DNA from: Acidobacteriota bacterium
GTDB lineage: Bacteria; Acidobacteriota; Terriglobia; Terriglobales; Acidobacteriaceae
Assembly: GCA_021792135.1 (NCBI GenBank)
Contig: JAJYVF010000025.1
Span: 16,425 to 80,424, forward strand
Length of the DNA: 64,000 bases
Reading direction: 5' to 3'
The notes under the pieces are model-generated. The model was not told the DNA's origin. It made no database searches and saw nothing but the letters and a program-made list of their open reading frames with translations. Numbering within the stretch: the first letter of the stretch is position 1; every line of letters starts with the position of its first letter. Made by a program: the position numbers and the translations under genes. Below, in pieces: positions 16,362-25,836 of this stretch.

Positions 16362-18440
16362 TCAGGCCAGGCTGGGAGTCAGGCCGCTCGACGGCTCGCC
16401 CAGCTCCTGATCCTTGTACTGCAGCTGGTACAGCTTCCAGTAAATGCCCCTGACCGCCAGCAGTTCCTGGTGCGATCCCATCTCGCGCAGGTGTCCCCGA
16501 TGCATGACCAGAATCACATCCGCCCGCTGGACCGTCGAGAGGCGGTGCGCAATAACCACCGAAGTGCGACCCTCCACCATCCGCTCCAGCGCCGCACGCA
16601 CACGGAATTCCGTATCCGTGTCCACGCTGGAAGTTGCTTCATCCAGAATCAGAATCCCCGGCCGATGGGCCAGCGCCCGGGCGAAGTTGATGAGCTGCTT
16701 TTGTCCCGTTGACAGGCCGGCTCCCCGCTCCCGGAGCGGTTCGGCGTACCCGTTGGGCAGAGTCCGGATGAAATCATCCACATTCACCTGCTCGGCCGCC
16801 TCGTGCATCTGCTCGTCGCTGATGCTTCGGGTTCCCAGCCGGATATTGTCCGCAACCGTCCCGCTGAACAGGAACGGATCCTGCAGCACCACCCCAAAGC
16901 GCTTCCGCAGCCGGTTCAGATCCTGCTCGCGAACATCGACGCCATCCACCAGCACCTGGCCCCGCTGCACATCGTAGAAACGCATCATCAGTCCGGTGAT
17001 GGTGGTCTTCCCTGCGCCTGTATGCCCCACAATGGCTGCGGTTTGCCCTGGCTCGATGATGAAGGAGACGCCCCGCATGACCCACTCCACGCCAGCCATC
17101 CCGGCCAGCTCCGAGGGCGAGGCCACAGCGATCCGCGCCTGGTTCTCCGCGTCGAGGCGCTGGTAGGTGAACCAGACATCCCGAAGTTCGATCCGGCCCG
17201 AACCGTCCCCCTCCCGGGGATGAACCGGCGAAACAATCTCCGGCTCGGTGTCCAGGAGCTTGAAAACGCGCTCGCTGGCCGCCATGGCCGCCTGCAGAAT
17301 GTTGTACTTCTCGCTCAAATCCTGAATCGGGCGGAAGAACCGCTGCGCGTACTGCATGAAGCCGACCAGCGTGCCCAGCAGGACCGTGTGCCGCAGTACC
17401 CCGCCGCCGCCCATCCAGATAATCAGCGCAATCGCCACCGAACTCAGCAGCTCCACCGCGGGGTAGTAGAGCGCGTAGGCCATGATGTTGTCCTTGAAGG
17501 CGTCGAGGTGCGTCTGGTTGATGGCCGAAAAGTCTCGGAAGGCCCGCTGCTGGCGGTTGAAGAGCTGCACCAGCGACATTCCGGTGACATATTCCTGGGT
17601 GAAGGAGTTAATGCGTGCAATCGCCACCCGGACCCGCCGGTAGGACTCCCGCACATATTTCCGGAAAATGCGTGTAACCAGAAGAATCAGAGGCAGGACG
17701 GAGAAGGCCAGCAGCGCCAGCCACCACTGCATCCGCAACATGACAAAAACGATCGCGGCCAGCACGAAGACGTCTTCGAAGATGGCGAAGACACCCGAGG
17801 TGAACATCTCGTTGAGCGCATCAACATCGGTGGTGAGCCGCGTGACCAGCCGCCCCACAGGACTGCGATCATAGAAGCCGATGTGCATCCGCTGCAGGTG
17901 GCGGAAAATTTGGCTGCGCAGATCGAACATCACCTTCTGGCCGGTCCACTGCATCAGCCAGGTCTGCAGCGCTTCGAGCCCATAGCTGAAGACCAGCGCC
18001 CCGAGCCAAATCCCCGCCAGTTCCGAAATCCCCGTCCATGCACCGCCATTCCCGTACGGACTCAGCCATCGCGCTACCCAGGGATGGCCGCGCACTCCCC
18101 GAGCCGCGGCGGCGACGGCAGCGGCGGGGGTGCTCTGGGTGGCCGGCGTCAGATACAGGTCCACCGCCACCATGGTCAGGTAAGGTCCGAGAACATCGGC
18201 GCCCGCCTTGAGGAGGACGGCGATGATCGATGTGATCGCAGCCCATTTGTAGGGATAAAGGTAGGTGATCAGCCGGCGCATCAGCCGGCTGTCATACGCC
18301 TTGCCCAGAACCTCCTCTTCCTGATGGGAAGCCTGTTTGGACGGCGGCCCTGCACCGTCTGCCGACCCGACCCTCGCAGGAGCGCGATTCGCCCCCGAAT
18401 CACCTTGCGGGGCGTGGGAATTGGTCTCGGGTGCAGCCAT
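16362..18440 (-). CDS. ABC transporter, fused permease and ATPase (MsbA/multidrug type)
   Basis: The 692-residue half-transporter has a polar N-terminal extension of about 60 residues, a six-helix exporter domain (about 65-400) and an ATPase domain with Walker A GHTGAGKTT (about residue 471), signature LSTGQKQ (about 576; LSGGQ in most relatives), Walker B ILILDEATSSVD (about 595) and the switch His in VIAHRLST. It should act as a homodimer exporting lipid or hydrophobic compounds across the inner membrane. Position next to lpxB favours lipid A-core flipping, but the insertion between transmembrane helices 1 and 2 (an Ala/Gly-rich loop near residues 110-140) is closer to general exporters of the MdlB/YheI group. 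Confidence 0.92.
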   Translation of the reverse strand: MAAPETNSHAPQGDSGANRAPARVGSADGAGPPSKQASHQEEEVLGKAYDSRLMRRLITYLYPYKWAAITSIIAVLLKAGADVLGPYLTMVAVDLYLTPATQSTPAAAVAAAARGVRGHPWVARWLSPYGNGGAWTGISELAGIWLGALVFSYGLEALQTWLMQWTGQKVMFDLRSQIFRHLQRMHIGFYDRSPVGRLVTRLTTDVDALNEMFTSGVFAIFEDVFVLAAIVFVMLRMQWWLALLAFSVLPLILLVTRIFRKYVRESYRRVRVAIARINSFTQEYVTGMSLVQLFNRQQRAFRDFSAINQTHLDAFKDNIMAYALYYPAVELLSSVAIALIIWMGGGGVLRHTVLLGTLVGFMQYAQRFFRPIQDLSEKYNILQAAMAASERVFKLLDTEPEIVSPVHPREGDGSGRIELRDVWFTYQRLDAENQARIAVASPSELAGMAGVEWVMRGVSFIIEPGQTAAIVGHTGAGKTTITGLMMRFYDVQRGQVLVDGVDVREQDLNRLRKRFGVVLQDPFLFSGTVADNIRLGTRSISDEQMHEAAEQVNVDDFIRTLPNGYAEPLRERGAGLSTGQKQLINFARALAHRPGILILDEATSSVDTDTEFRVRAALERMVEGRTSVVIAHRLSTVQRADVILVMHRGHLREMGSHQELLAVRGIYWKLYQLQYKDQELGEPSSGLTPSLA

Positions 18441-18649
18441 CTTCCTCTATCTTACCGACCGCGGGAAAATCCATCGTCCGCGCGCCTGACTGGCCGCCGT
18501 CCTGCCCCCGGCGACGAACTCTGCTGAAAGGTACCTTCTGCAGGATCCGCCTCCAGCTCACCCCGGCGGCTTTCAACGATCTTCCCCGCAGGAGCATCGC
18601 CCTGCGCACCCGGACCGGCCATTTCCGCTGAGGCAGCGGCCCCCGGGCT

Positions 18650-19396
18650 TCATCCCATGTACATCCCGCCATTCACGTCGAGAACGTGCCCGGTGATGTA
18701 ACCGGCCTCTTCGGAGGCCAGAAAGCGCACCGCACTGGCAATCTCAGCATCGGTCCCTGAGCGGCCGAGTGGAATCTGCGCCAGCATGGACTCGCGCTGT
18801 TTCTCGTCCAGTACCGCCGTCATGGCGGTTTCAATGTAACCGGGAGCAATGGCGTTCGCCGTGATGTTGCGCGAGGCCAGCTCCCGGGCCAGCGATTTGG
18901 TCAGACCGATGAGCCCTGCCTTGCTGGCCGCATAGTTGGCCTGGCCTGCCTGCCCGGTCTCGCCCACGACGCTCGAGATGCTGATGATGCGGCCCCAGCG
19001 CGCCCTCAGCATCGAGCTCATCACCGCCTGGGTCATCAGGAACGTGCCGGTCAGGTTGGTCTGGATCACATCGTCCCAGTCCGCGCGCTTCATGCGCAGC
19101 ATCAGCGTGTCGCGCGTGATGCCGGCATTGTTCACCAGAATCTCGATGGCGCCGAAGTGCCCGATGGCGGCTTTAGCGCAGCCTTTGATGGACTCCTCGC
19201 TGGCAAGATCCAGCGCGAATACCGCGGCCGCGCCGCCCTGGGCGGCAATCTCCTCGGCCACTTCGTTCAGTTTGGCCTCATTGCGAGCCGCCAGCGCCAC
19301 GCGTGCCCCTGCCCCAGCAAGGGCCACAGCGCATGCGCGCCCGATCCCCTGCGAGGCTCCGGTCACCAACGCGGTTCTTCCCTGGATTGAGAACAT
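18650..19396 (-). CDS. fabG: 3-oxoacyl-[acyl-carrier-protein] reductase
   Basis: The 248-residue classical SDR has TGASQGIG for NADP binding, NNAGITRD, the catalytic Ser in ISISSVVG, YAASKAG as the YxxxK motif and the C-terminal ITGHVLDVNGGMYMG. Length and the NNAGITRD block are characteristic of FabG, which reduces beta-ketoacyl-ACP in fatty acid elongation. No acpP or fabF lies next to it, so a related role in polyketide or other metabolism cannot be excluded. It diverges from the TMEM175 gene, whose longer possible start would overlap this one. The 209 nt before the exporter gene hold nothing I recognise. Confidence 0.9.
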   Translation of the reverse strand: MFSIQGRTALVTGASQGIGRACAVALAGAGARVALAARNEAKLNEVAEEIAAQGGAAAVFALDLASEESIKGCAKAAIGHFGAIEILVNNAGITRDTLMLRMKRADWDDVIQTNLTGTFLMTQAVMSSMLRARWGRIISISSVVGETGQAGQANYAASKAGLIGLTKSLARELASRNITANAIAPGYIETAMTAVLDEKQRESMLAQIPLGRSGTDAEIASAVRFLASEEAGYITGHVLDVNGGMYMG

Positions 19397-19436
19397 GGGT
19401 ATAGCCTACAGCAGCCCGACACTCGGGCCGCTGCCG

Positions 19437-20069
19437 ATGCCCACGCTTTACAACAGGATCGCGAATCGGAATCTGGACCGGCTGAACGCACTGAGCGACG
19501 GCATCTTCGCCTTCGCTATGACCCTGCTCGTCCTCGATCTGCGCCTCCCGCTGGCAGCCGCGGTTCATTCCGAGCATGACCTGTGGAGAACGCTGGGAAC
19601 GCTGGGACCGAGTCTGCTGATGTACGTCATGAGCTTTCTCACGCTGGGTATCTTCTGGAACGGGCAGCAGACCCAGCTGAATTACATCGAGCGAGGGGAC
19701 CGCGACCTTGCCTGGATCCATCTGGCCTTTCTCTTCACCGTTACGACGATGCCGTTTTCCACGCGCCTGATGGCGGAGTTTATCCATTTCCGCCTGGCAC
19801 TGCTCCTCTACTGGCTCAATATCCTCGCGCCCGGGCTGCTGCTCTACACGAGCTGGAAATACGTCACACGCCATGCAATGATCCGCGAGAATACGCCGGC
19901 CGAGGTTCGCGCCGCAATCTGCCGGCGCGTGGTCATCGCGCAGAGCCTGTATGCGGCTAGCGCCGCGCTCTGCGTGGCAGGAACGCTCTGGAGCGTCGCC
20001 TTCATCTTTGCGGTCCAGCTCAACTATGCAATCGCTCCGCGCCTGCCGCGAAGATCCTCGGAGGCATGA
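19437..20069 (+). CDS. TMEM175-family potassium channel-like membrane protein
   Basis: ATG 19437 gives 210 residues starting just before the family motif (RLNALSDGIFAFAMTLLVLDL); an in-frame ATG at 19395 would overlap the divergent fabG start. Five to six hydrophobic segments are visible (GIFAFAMTLLVLDL, LLMYVMSFLTLGIFW, WIHLAFLFTVTTMPF, LALLLYWLNILAPGLLLYT, LYAASAALCVAGTLW). Bacterial TMEM175 proteins form tetrameric K+-selective channels with the (F/L)SD motif in helix 1, present here as LSDG. Nothing nearby suggests a regulated partner. Confidence 0.85.
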   Translation: MPTLYNRIANRNLDRLNALSDGIFAFAMTLLVLDLRLPLAAAVHSEHDLWRTLGTLGPSLLMYVMSFLTLGIFWNGQQTQLNYIERGDRDLAWIHLAFLFTVTTMPFSTRLMAEFIHFRLALLLYWLNILAPGLLLYTSWKYVTRHAMIRENTPAEVRAAICRRVVIAQSLYAASAALCVAGTLWSVAFIFAVQLNYAIAPRLPRRSSEA

Positions 20070-20147
20070 AATACGCGTGTGCGGGCTCCGCTTGTGTTCC
20101 TGAATCCGGGCTTTGCGGCCTGGGCCGATTCGCCCGGGCCCGGACGG

Positions 20148-20999
20148 CTAATCCCCGGGCCCCGCGGCCGGAACGGGAGCGGCGGCCCGGCGCGCCGCAA
20201 GGGACGGAAGCGCTTCCAGACCCCAGATATAAACCACCAGCTCACGGCTGTACTGCAGCAGCGGTTTGGTGTCCGGCAGGCGGATCCCATGGGCCTGCGG
20301 CAGGTCGTTCACCTCGAAGTCCGCCTCGGCCAGTTCCAGCGGCCAGGGCAGATGGTGGATCTGCAAGCGCGCGATTCCCCCGCGCCTGTTCGAGGTAAAC
20401 AGCGCATAGCGATCCGTCAGGAAGCTTTCCAGGCCACCCTTCAGGCACGGCTTCCCCAGACTCCGATAGCGCGCCCGGAGGCGTGCCGGCCTCCGGGTCA
20501 GCAGTCGCTCACTGCTGTAGCGGAATTCCCGTTCGCCGGTCGTCTCGATCTTCATGCTGGCCCAGTAGTAAGGCAGCCGAAAGAACATCCGCGCCGCGCT
20601 GACCGCAAACGGGTTCGCCGCGTCCAGCGAAAAAAAGTAGACCCCCGGCTGACCTGTTTGCCGGTCCCGCACATAGGTCCGCAGGTTGAGCTCCGGGAAA
20701 CGGCTCGTACCCGGAATGGGCGGCAGCCATCGGAAGCGTACGTGATCCATCCAGAACGGCACCACACCCACCCAGGCCGACCCGTCAAAAATGTCGATCG
20801 TCAGGCCCTCGGGAATCAGGTGCGTCAGTTCAGCAGCGGGAAGGGGCCAGTGAGCAAACAGCAGATCGCTCCATCGCTGGGTCATCACCCAGGGGGACTT
20901 CGGCAGTGGCCAGGGACGATGCTCGGTCGTGGACAGGATTTTGTTCATGCACCAGGGCCGCCCAGGGTGCTGATCTCCGCCCCTCGGCAAAACACTCAT
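20148..20999 (-). CDS. DUF2071 (YqjF-like) protein
   Basis: The frame is open far upstream, antisense to the thyX-like gene. Homology begins near residue 18 of the version starting at ATG 20999 (283 residues), with an alternative ATG at 20948. Family blocks are WSDLLFAHWPLPAAEL, GSAWVGVVPFWM, FPELNLRTYVRD, GVYFFSLDA and FRLPYYWA. DUF2071 proteins are cytoplasmic with an acetoacetate-decarboxylase-like fold; no activity is established. The gene ends with an Ala/Pro-rich tail (APVPAAGPGD) and is convergent with the TMEM175 gene. Confidence 0.83.
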   Translation of the reverse strand: MSVLPRGGDQHPGRPWCMNKILSTTEHRPWPLPKSPWVMTQRWSDLLFAHWPLPAAELTHLIPEGLTIDIFDGSAWVGVVPFWMDHVRFRWLPPIPGTSRFPELNLRTYVRDRQTGQPGVYFFSLDAANPFAVSAARMFFRLPYYWASMKIETTGEREFRYSSERLLTRRPARLRARYRSLGKPCLKGGLESFLTDRYALFTSNRRGGIARLQIHHLPWPLELAEADFEVNDLPQAHGIRLPDTKPLLQYSRELVVYIWGLEALPSLAARRAAAPVPAAGPGD

Positions 21000-21089
21000 T
21001 ATGGTACTCGCTCTTTTCTTTCGGGCGTATAACGCCACCGTGATATTCGCGCCGGAGAATCCCTCGCCCGCTGGGTTTAGGATTCCTTC

Positions 21090-22670
21090 ATGCCCTCGAT
21101 GACCGAGACGGCTTCCGCCCTTCGGGCCGAAGCGCGCAACAACAATCAGACCGAGGTCTTCGCGGTTCATGGCGCCGATCCCGAGGTTCTCGCGTACGCC
21201 ATGGCGAAGTACTCCCGCTCCGCGCTTTCGATGAAGGAGTCCCTGCGCGAAATCAGCAGCCAGCGCGCCGAGCAGTTCCTGAACACCTTCTATTTCCAGT
21301 ACGGCCACCGCTCCATCGCCGACCTCGCGCACGTTGCCTTTGCCGTCGAGAGGCTCTCGCTGCTGGCGGCCATCGTTCTGGTGGACGAGCAGCGCTGGGA
21401 CGGCCAGGAGCGTTCCACCCGCTATCAGAACTTCCGCAGGAGCGGCTGGTACATGCCGGAGTTCGGCTCCGACACCGCATCGGCAACCCTCTTCCGCGAG
21501 ACCGTCGAGCAACTCTTCGCTGCCTATCACACGGTTTTTGAAGCGGTTTTCGCTTCTCTCAAAAATCAGGTGCCCAGACCGGCAGAGATGAAACAGGAGA
21601 CGTACGAGCGCACCCTCCGGGCCCGCGCCTTCGACGTTGCCCGCTATCTGCTGCCGCTGGCCACCAATACTTCGCTGGGCCAGATCGTCAACGCCCGCAC
21701 TCTCGAGACGCAGGTCTCTCGCCTGCTCACGAGCCCCTTCGCCGAAGTGCGCCAGCTCGGAGAGCGGCTGCAGACTGCCGCCTCCGGCCCGGCCTGGAAT
21801 GTTCACGCCCAAGATCTGGTGGCGCTGCAGCGCGAGATCGCCGCGCTCGATCCGGCACTCGGAGAACGTGCCGCCACGCTCCTTACGCAGGAAGTGAAGG
21901 CGGCGCCGACCCTGGTGAAGTACGCCGCGCGCAATGACTACCAGTCCCGCACGCGCGGGGAACTCCGGCAGGCCGCCGCCGAGTTGCTTCAGGGCGAGGC
22001 GATCGATGCTGCCCCCCTCGTCGATCTGGTCGACGATGCTGAACCGCTGGAAATCGAGCTCGCCACAACCCTGCTCTATGGTCAGTGCCATTATCCGTAC
22101 CGCCAGATCCGGCGCAGGGTTGCCGCTCTGAGTGAAGCCCGCTGCAGTGAAATCATCGACCTTGGGCTGCGCCATCGCGGCCGTCACGACGAACTGCTGC
22201 GCGAATTCGCCGCCGGTCAGGGACTGCGCTTCGACATCCTCATGGACATTGGCGGCTTCCGGGATATGCACCGTCACCGGCGCTGCGTTCAGATCCTTCA
22301 GGGCTTCACGGCCGCTCACGGTTACGCGGTTCCGGAAGGTTCGGCGGAGGCTGGGGTGCAGCCTCAGTTCGAGGAGGCTGTGCGCTCGGCCCATGCCGCC
22401 TCTGCGCGGCTGGCCGCCGGATCCGCTCCCGAGGCAGCCGAATCTGCCCAGTACCTTCTGCCGCTGGCGACGCGCGTCCGTGCCCTCTTCAAGATGGATT
22501 TCGCTGAGGCAGTCTATATCTCCGAGCTTCGATCCGCGCCGCAGGGCCATTTCTCCTATCGCCGGGTTGCCTGGGAGATGTACCGGACCGTGGCCAGCCG
22601 CCATCCCTCGCTGGCTCAGTATTTCCGTGTCACGGACGTCGACGCTCCCATCGATCCGCTGCAGCGCTGA
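21090..22670 (+). CDS. Tandem ThyX-like (FAD-dependent thymidylate synthase family) protein
   Basis: The 526-residue protein is about twice a normal ThyX (220-250) and holds two ThyX-like domains. In the first (about 1-270) the block after GHRSIADLAHVAF aligns with the ThyX motif RHRx7S, but RHR is replaced (LVDEQRWDGQERSTRYQNF) while the Ser and the following RY remain. In the second (about 290-526) an RHR is present (FRDMHRHRRCVQILQGF), but the position seven residues on is Gly. ThyX makes dTMP from dUMP with FAD and methylene-tetrahydrofolate; whether the split motif supports catalysis is unknown. Databases often call such long forms thymidylate synthase by homology. The gene diverges from the DUF2071 gene and precedes dcp. 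Confidence 0.78.
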   Translation: MPSMTETASALRAEARNNNQTEVFAVHGADPEVLAYAMAKYSRSALSMKESLREISSQRAEQFLNTFYFQYGHRSIADLAHVAFAVERLSLLAAIVLVDEQRWDGQERSTRYQNFRRSGWYMPEFGSDTASATLFRETVEQLFAAYHTVFEAVFASLKNQVPRPAEMKQETYERTLRARAFDVARYLLPLATNTSLGQIVNARTLETQVSRLLTSPFAEVRQLGERLQTAASGPAWNVHAQDLVALQREIAALDPALGERAATLLTQEVKAAPTLVKYAARNDYQSRTRGELRQAAAELLQGEAIDAAPLVDLVDDAEPLEIELATTLLYGQCHYPYRQIRRRVAALSEARCSEIIDLGLRHRGRHDELLREFAAGQGLRFDILMDIGGFRDMHRHRRCVQILQGFTAAHGYAVPEGSAEAGVQPQFEEAVRSAHAASARLAAGSAPEAAESAQYLLPLATRVRALFKMDFAEAVYISELRSAPQGHFSYRRVAWEMYRTVASRHPSLAQYFRVTDVDAPIDPLQR

Positions 22671-22777
22671 CCAACGTACCGGGGCAACTCACCGAAATCG
22701 CCCCTCAGGCCAAAAACCCGGGGTAAGCGGGCGATACAATGCACCTTCGCTCCGAATTTTCACCTGAGGGAATTTCA

Positions 22778-24913
22778 TTGACCGGGAAATCGGTAGTATC
22801 CATGGCGTGCGCCCTCGCCGCGACCGTTGTCTTCATGAGCCAAACGCCTGCCATCGCCCAGACCGCGGCCTTCGGACCGCAGAATCCCTTCTACGCGCCG
22901 AGCAACCTGCCGTTTCATGCGCCTCCCTTTGACCGGATTAAGGATTCCGACTATCAGCCAGCCATCGAAGCCGGCATGACCGAGCAGGAAAAGGAAATCC
23001 AGGCCATCGCCAACGATCCGGCTCCGCCGACCTTCGAGAATACCTATGTCGCCATGGAGAAGACCGGTCAGCTCCTCCACCGGACCATGGCCGTCTTCGA
23101 GGCCGTTACCGGAGCCGATACCAACCCCTACCTGCAGAATGTATCCCGCGAAGAGGCCCCCAAACTCGCCGCGCACGATGACTCGATCTACCTCAATGCC
23201 AAGCTTTTCGCCCGTGTTCAGGCTGTCTACGAAAACCGCGCCGGTCTTCATCTGGATCCGGAGAGCCTGCGCCTCGTCCAGATCGTCTATGACAAATTCA
23301 TCCACGCCGGGGCCGCGCTCGCCGAGCCCGAAAAGGAAAAGCTGAAGAAGATCAACGAGGAAGACTCAAAGCTGGAAGACGAATTCAGCCGCGTTCTCCT
23401 CGAAGCCACGAAGAAAGCGGCCTATACCACGACTGATCGCGCCGCGCTCGCCGGCGTCTCCGACGCCCAGATCGCCGCAGCCGTCCAGGCCGCCGAGAGC
23501 CGCAAGGTTCCGGGCTACGTCATCCCTTTGCAGAACACAACCCAGCAGCCGGTCTTCACGAACCTGAGCGACCGCGCCACCCGCGAAGCCATTTTTGAGA
23601 AGAGCTGGACCCGCGCTGAACAGCCCGGCGACGATCTTCGCCCCGTGGTGGCTCGCCTTGCCCAGCTTCGCGCCGAGAAGGCCAGGATTCTCGGCTTTCC
23701 CAATTACGCCGCCTGGGTGCTCGAGGACCAAATGGCGAAAAATCCGGAAAACGTGCTGCACTTCCTGGATCAGCTGATCCCGCCCGCCACCGCCAAGGCG
23801 CGCGGCGAGGAGCAGGATATCCAGACACGGATCGACGCGCAGCATGGCGGTTTCACCCTCCAGCCCTGGGACTGGAACTTCTACGCCGAGCAGGTGCGGA
23901 AGGCGAAATACGATCTCGACGAGTCGCAGGTCAAGCCGTATTTCGAGCTCAGCAATGTTCTCGAAAACGGTGTCTTCTACGCCGCCAGCCAGCTCTACGG
24001 CCTCACCTTCGCCGAGCGCAAAGACATTCCCGTCTGGCAGCCGGACGTGCGTGTCTTCGAGGTGCACGATGCCAACGGCAAGCCTCTGGCTCTCTTCTAC
24101 TGCGACTACTTCAAGCGGGACAACAAGAGCGGCGGCGCCTGGATGGACAGCTTTGTCGACCAGAGCCGGCTGCTCGGCAATCTCCCGGTGGTTTATAACG
24201 TTGCCAATTTCCAAAAGCCTGCCCCCGGCGAGCCTGCGCTGATCAGCTCCGACGACGTCCGCACCATGTTCCATGAATTCGGTCACGCGCTGCACGGGAT
24301 GCTGAGCAATGTCGAGTACCCGACGCTCTCCGGAACCAACGTGCCCCGCGACTTCGTCGAATTCCCGTCACAGTTCAACGAACACTGGGCGATGTATCCC
24401 GCCGTCTTCCAGCATTACGCCCGGAACTACAAGACCGGGGAGCCGATGCCCGCCGAGCTGGCCGAGAAAATCCACAAAGCTCAGGATTTCAATCAGGGCT
24501 ATCTGCTCACCGAGGCGCTGGCCGCCTCCATGCTCGACATGCAGTGGCATACGCTTCCCGCCAATGCCCCGCTCGAGAACGTCGATGCGTTCGAGAAAGA
24601 GGCTCTCCGGAAATCCGATGTGTCTCTGCCCGCGGTTCCGCCCCGCTACCGTTCCACCTATTTCCTGCACATCTGGGCCAACGGCTACGCCGCCGGATAT
24701 TATGCCTACCAGTGGACGGAGATGCTGGACGACGATGCTTACCAGTGGTTCGAGGAGCACGGCGGCCTGACACGCGAGAATGGCGACCGCTTCCGCAGGA
24801 TGGTCCTCTCTCGCGGCAACACCGAGGACCTGCAGGCAATGTACGCCGCCTGGCGCGGACGCGCGCCCGAGATCGGCGCCATGCTGAAGGATCGTGGGCT
24901 GACGAATCAATAG
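22778..24913 (+). CDS. dcp: M3-family zinc peptidase, peptidyl-dipeptidase Dcp-like
   Basis: TTG 22778, 7 nt after GAGGG, is preferred because a clean signal peptide follows (SVVSMACALAATVVFMSQTP, cleavage after AIAQ); the ATG at 22739 would add 13 residues before it. The mature enzyme of about 680 residues has the M3 zinc motif MFHEFGHALHGM and the downstream Glu ligand in PRDFVEFPSQFNEHW, plus the C-terminal YAAGYYAYQWTEML block. It removes C-terminal dipeptides from small peptides, here in the periplasm. A bidirectional terminator closes the gene. Confidence 0.92.
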   Translation: MTGKSVVSMACALAATVVFMSQTPAIAQTAAFGPQNPFYAPSNLPFHAPPFDRIKDSDYQPAIEAGMTEQEKEIQAIANDPAPPTFENTYVAMEKTGQLLHRTMAVFEAVTGADTNPYLQNVSREEAPKLAAHDDSIYLNAKLFARVQAVYENRAGLHLDPESLRLVQIVYDKFIHAGAALAEPEKEKLKKINEEDSKLEDEFSRVLLEATKKAAYTTTDRAALAGVSDAQIAAAVQAAESRKVPGYVIPLQNTTQQPVFTNLSDRATREAIFEKSWTRAEQPGDDLRPVVARLAQLRAEKARILGFPNYAAWVLEDQMAKNPENVLHFLDQLIPPATAKARGEEQDIQTRIDAQHGGFTLQPWDWNFYAEQVRKAKYDLDESQVKPYFELSNVLENGVFYAASQLYGLTFAERKDIPVWQPDVRVFEVHDANGKPLALFYCDYFKRDNKSGGAWMDSFVDQSRLLGNLPVVYNVANFQKPAPGEPALISSDDVRTMFHEFGHALHGMLSNVEYPTLSGTNVPRDFVEFPSQFNEHWAMYPAVFQHYARNYKTGEPMPAELAEKIHKAQDFNQGYLLTEALAASMLDMQWHTLPANAPLENVDAFEKEALRKSDVSLPAVPPRYRSTYFLHIWANGYAAGYYAYQWTEMLDDDAYQWFEEHGGLTRENGDRFRRMVLSRGNTEDLQAMYAAWRGRAPEIGAMLKDRGLTNQ

Positions 24914-24940
24914 GAGGGCAGGGCGCTCTCCCCAGAAAAC

Positions 24941-24968
24941 AAAAAGGCTGCCCGCGGGCAGCCTTTTT
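24941..24968. terminator. Rho-independent bidirectional terminator
   Basis: AAAAAGGCTGCCCGCGGGCAGCCTTTTT is, apart from the length limit in quoting, one perfect palindrome: GGCTGCCC/GGGCAGCC stem flanked by A5 and T5, so it can end both dcp (plus) and the STAS gene (minus). Confidence 0.93.
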
Positions 24969-24987
24969 CATCGCGGTCCCGTCTCCT

Positions 24988-25338
24988 TCACACCTGCGAA
25001 TAGGACGCGATGGCGCTGGCCTCGTCGTCCTTCACGTCGAAGACTGTGTACAGTTTCGTGATCTGCAGCAGATCGTGGACCTTCCGCGTCAGGTTGAGCA
25101 GCTTCAGCTCGCCGCCCTGGTTGCGAACGGTCGTGTAGGCGCTCACCAGCTCGCCGATACCCGAGCTGTCGATGTAATTCACATCCCCGAGATTCAGCAG
25201 GATCTTCTTTTGCCCCTTCGACAGCAGATCGCGTACGGAATCGCGCAGCTGAACGCTGCCCTCGCCGAGGGTGATCCGCCCGCCGAGATCCAAAATCGTT
25301 ACCCCATCTACCTGACGGGTGCTTATCTTCATACTCAC
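24988..25338 (-). CDS. Anti-sigma factor antagonist (STAS domain)
   Basis: The 116-residue protein is a single STAS domain of the SpoIIAA/RsbV type: [20 protein letters not shown], then [20 protein letters not shown] with the phosphorylatable Ser in DSSG. When unphosphorylated it binds the cognate RsbW-type kinase and frees the sigma factor or other target; phosphorylation reverses this. The kinase gene is directly upstream (36-nt gap), so the two form a partner-switch operon. No sigma factor or PP2C phosphatase gene is adjacent. Confidence 0.92.
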   Translation of the reverse strand: MSMKISTRQVDGVTILDLGGRITLGEGSVQLRDSVRDLLSKGQKKILLNLGDVNYIDSSGIGELVSAYTTVRNQGGELKLLNLTRKVHDLLQITKLYTVFDVKDDEASAIASYSQV

Positions 25339-25374
25339 GAGAGATTCCTCCTTGGAAAACTTTACTGTGGGATA

Positions 25375-25836
25375 CTACGCACCGGTTTGAGCGCTGCCCA
25401 GGTGCTTAATCAGCGTTAGCTCGGTTCCGGGATGAAGTTGCCTGAAGTGTACCTCATCCATGAAGGAGCGAATGAGGAAGATACCGCGGCCGGAGCCGCG
25501 CAGAAGATTCTCGGGCGCCAGTGGATCCGGCAGTGTCGATGGATCCAGTCCCTTCCCCTCGTCGGTGATACGAATCACGAGCGAGGATCCCGTATTCTCG
25601 AACGACGCCGTCATCCGCTTCTCCGGGTCGTAGGCATTCCCATGCAGCACCGCGTTGACCGCGGCCTCCCGCACGGCCATGGAAATGCGGAAAATCTCGT
25701 CCTCGTCGACCCCTGCTCTGCGGGCCATCTGCTCCGCCGTTTGCTCGACCTTGTTGACGCTGTCCAGCGAGGAATCCAGAGTGTACGTAATGCGGCTTGC
25801 CTGCTGTCCTGTCAAATCCTGTGCCTCAATGTGCAA
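25375..25836 (-). CDS. RsbW/SpoIIAB-like anti-sigma serine kinase
   Basis: The 153-residue protein has a GHKL ATPase fold: N box VREAAVNAVLHGNAYD, G1 box RITDEGKGLDPSTLPDP, G2-like GSGRGIFLIRSFMDEV. Proteins of this kind bind a sigma factor or response output and phosphorylate the STAS partner encoded next. The start at 25836 lies in a clean intergenic region. The system most likely controls stress or envelope responses, but the target is not visible. Confidence 0.92.
   Translation of the reverse strand: MHIEAQDLTGQQASRITYTLDSSLDSVNKVEQTAEQMARRAGVDEDEIFRISMAVREAAVNAVLHGNAYDPEKRMTASFENTGSSLVIRITDEGKGLDPSTLPDPLAPENLLRGSGRGIFLIRSFMDEVHFRQLHPGTELTLIKHLGSAQTGA

Noticed and set aside
20999..22604. 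Upstream extension of the DUF2071 frame (818 codons in total)
   Set aside because: The extension is antisense to the thyX-like gene and has no homology-like content; DUF2071 similarity begins near 20948-20999.
23366..24295. Minus-strand frame of 309 codons within dcp
   Set aside because: Antisense shadow of the M3 peptidase gene caused by high GC codon use.
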